Position numbers and translations under genes: made by a program. A DNA stretch of 6,844 nt from positions 1-6,844 of the forward strand of contig JAFDAW010000286.1 of assembly GCA_019313605.1 (NCBI GenBank), in the 5' to 3' direction. The DNA is from Deltaproteobacteria bacterium (lineage in GTDB: Bacteria > Myxococcota_A > UBA9160 > SMWR01). Below, piece by piece: positions 6,608-6,844 of this stretch (its first letter is position 1; each line of letters opens with the position of its first letter). The notes beneath the pieces were generated by a model. It saw only the letters and a list, made by a program, of their open reading frames with translations. It was not told the origin of the DNA and ran no database searches.

Positions 6608-6844
6608 CTAGCGCCGAGCCCGCCGCCGCGAGAGAGCAGCTAGCGATCCGGCACCTGCAACGAGCGCCATCCAGACTTCGGGCTCCGGCAACAGCCTGAG
6701 CTCGAAGTTGCCCCTGACGGAGTCGTCGTGGTGGGCGACCCGGATGAGTACCGTCTGGCCGATATCGAGCCCAAAGCCCCCGCCGACCGGAATCGCGGAA
6801 TCGAGGAAGTAGGTAGGATCGGCATTGAAACAGGCGGTCGGTGC
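6608..6844 (-). CDS. PEP-CTERM sorting-domain protein, C-terminal 78 residues (5' end outside window)
   Basis: An open frame enters from the right edge with no internal stop and ends at TAG (6610-6608). It encodes the last 78 residues of a protein. The C-terminus has the full tripartite PEP-CTERM signal: LLPEPEVW (51-58 of the visible part), a hydrophobic helix MALVAGAGSLAAL (59-71) and an Arg-rich end, SRRRARR. Exosortases cleave such tails during export to the surface in Gram-negatives that make exopolysaccharide. Upstream, GQTVLIRVAHHDDSVRGNFE (29-48) resembles the last beta strands of a secreted beta-sandwich such as the bacterial pre-peptidase C-terminal (PPC-like) domain; this is a tentative likeness. 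The stop is 22 bp before the GTG of the TPR-CHAT gene, on the same strand, so co-transcription is likely. The exosortase is not in this window. Confidence 0.85.
   Translation of the reverse strand, partial: APTACFNADPTYFLDSAIPVGGGFGLDIGQTVLIRVAHHDDSVRGNFELRLLPEPEVWMALVAGAGSLAALSRRRARR
6611..6688 (-). other. PEP-CTERM sorting signal
   Basis: The segment encodes the 26-residue tail from the first Pro of PEPE to the final Arg: the PEP motif, a 13-15 residue hydrophobic stretch, then five Arg residues in the last six positions. The order and spacing match the exosortase recognition signal, and the stop codon follows immediately. Confidence 0.88.

Noticed and set aside
6640..6825. 61-residue minus-strand open frame at the right edge
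   Set aside because: It is out of frame with the PEP-CTERM reading frame, which gives a perfect sorting signal and stays open to the window edge.

Overview
The window is GC-rich, densely coding bacterial DNA. It comes from a Gram-negative: it carries an exosortase-type PEP-CTERM sorting tail (which implies an outer-membrane, exopolysaccharide-producing cell), a Sec-exported TPR-CHAT protein and a GT-C membrane glycosyltransferase. That mix fits an uncultured myxobacterium or other former Deltaproteobacterium, or a relative. This placement is an inference from style and gene content; there is no rRNA or marker gene to settle it.

Left half, plus strand. A short upstream region (1-106) holds a -10-like TAGAAT very close to the start codon. 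Two overlapping genes follow: a TMTC-like GT-C glycosyltransferase with a C-terminal TPR (107-1795) and a queuosine-precursor transporter of the YhhQ/DUF165 family (1792-2580). They share a 4-base GTGA overlap, so they are probably one transcription unit. After a 104-bp gap, an enoyl-CoA hydratase/isomerase family protein (2685-3494) has its own Shine-Dalgarno sequence.

Right half, minus strand. A 1056-residue protein (6585 to 3415) has a Sec signal peptide, eleven regular 42-residue TPR repeats, a linker and a C-terminal CHAT domain (a caspase-like fold). The domain is well preserved, but the two positions that should hold the catalytic His and Cys are Asp871 and Arg948, so it looks like a pseudoprotease. 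Only 22 bp upstream on the same strand ends a partial gene (6844 to 6608) with a textbook PEP-CTERM tail: a PEP motif, a transmembrane helix and an Arg-rich end. The two probably form an operon that makes an exosortase-processed surface protein and an exported TPR scaffold with a dead CHAT domain.

The CHAT gene and the crotonase gene run tail to tail and overlap by 80 bp. No RNA genes, mobile elements, CRISPR arrays or attachment sites were seen. The most interesting item is the exported, apparently catalytically dead TPR-CHAT protein paired with a PEP-CTERM protein.
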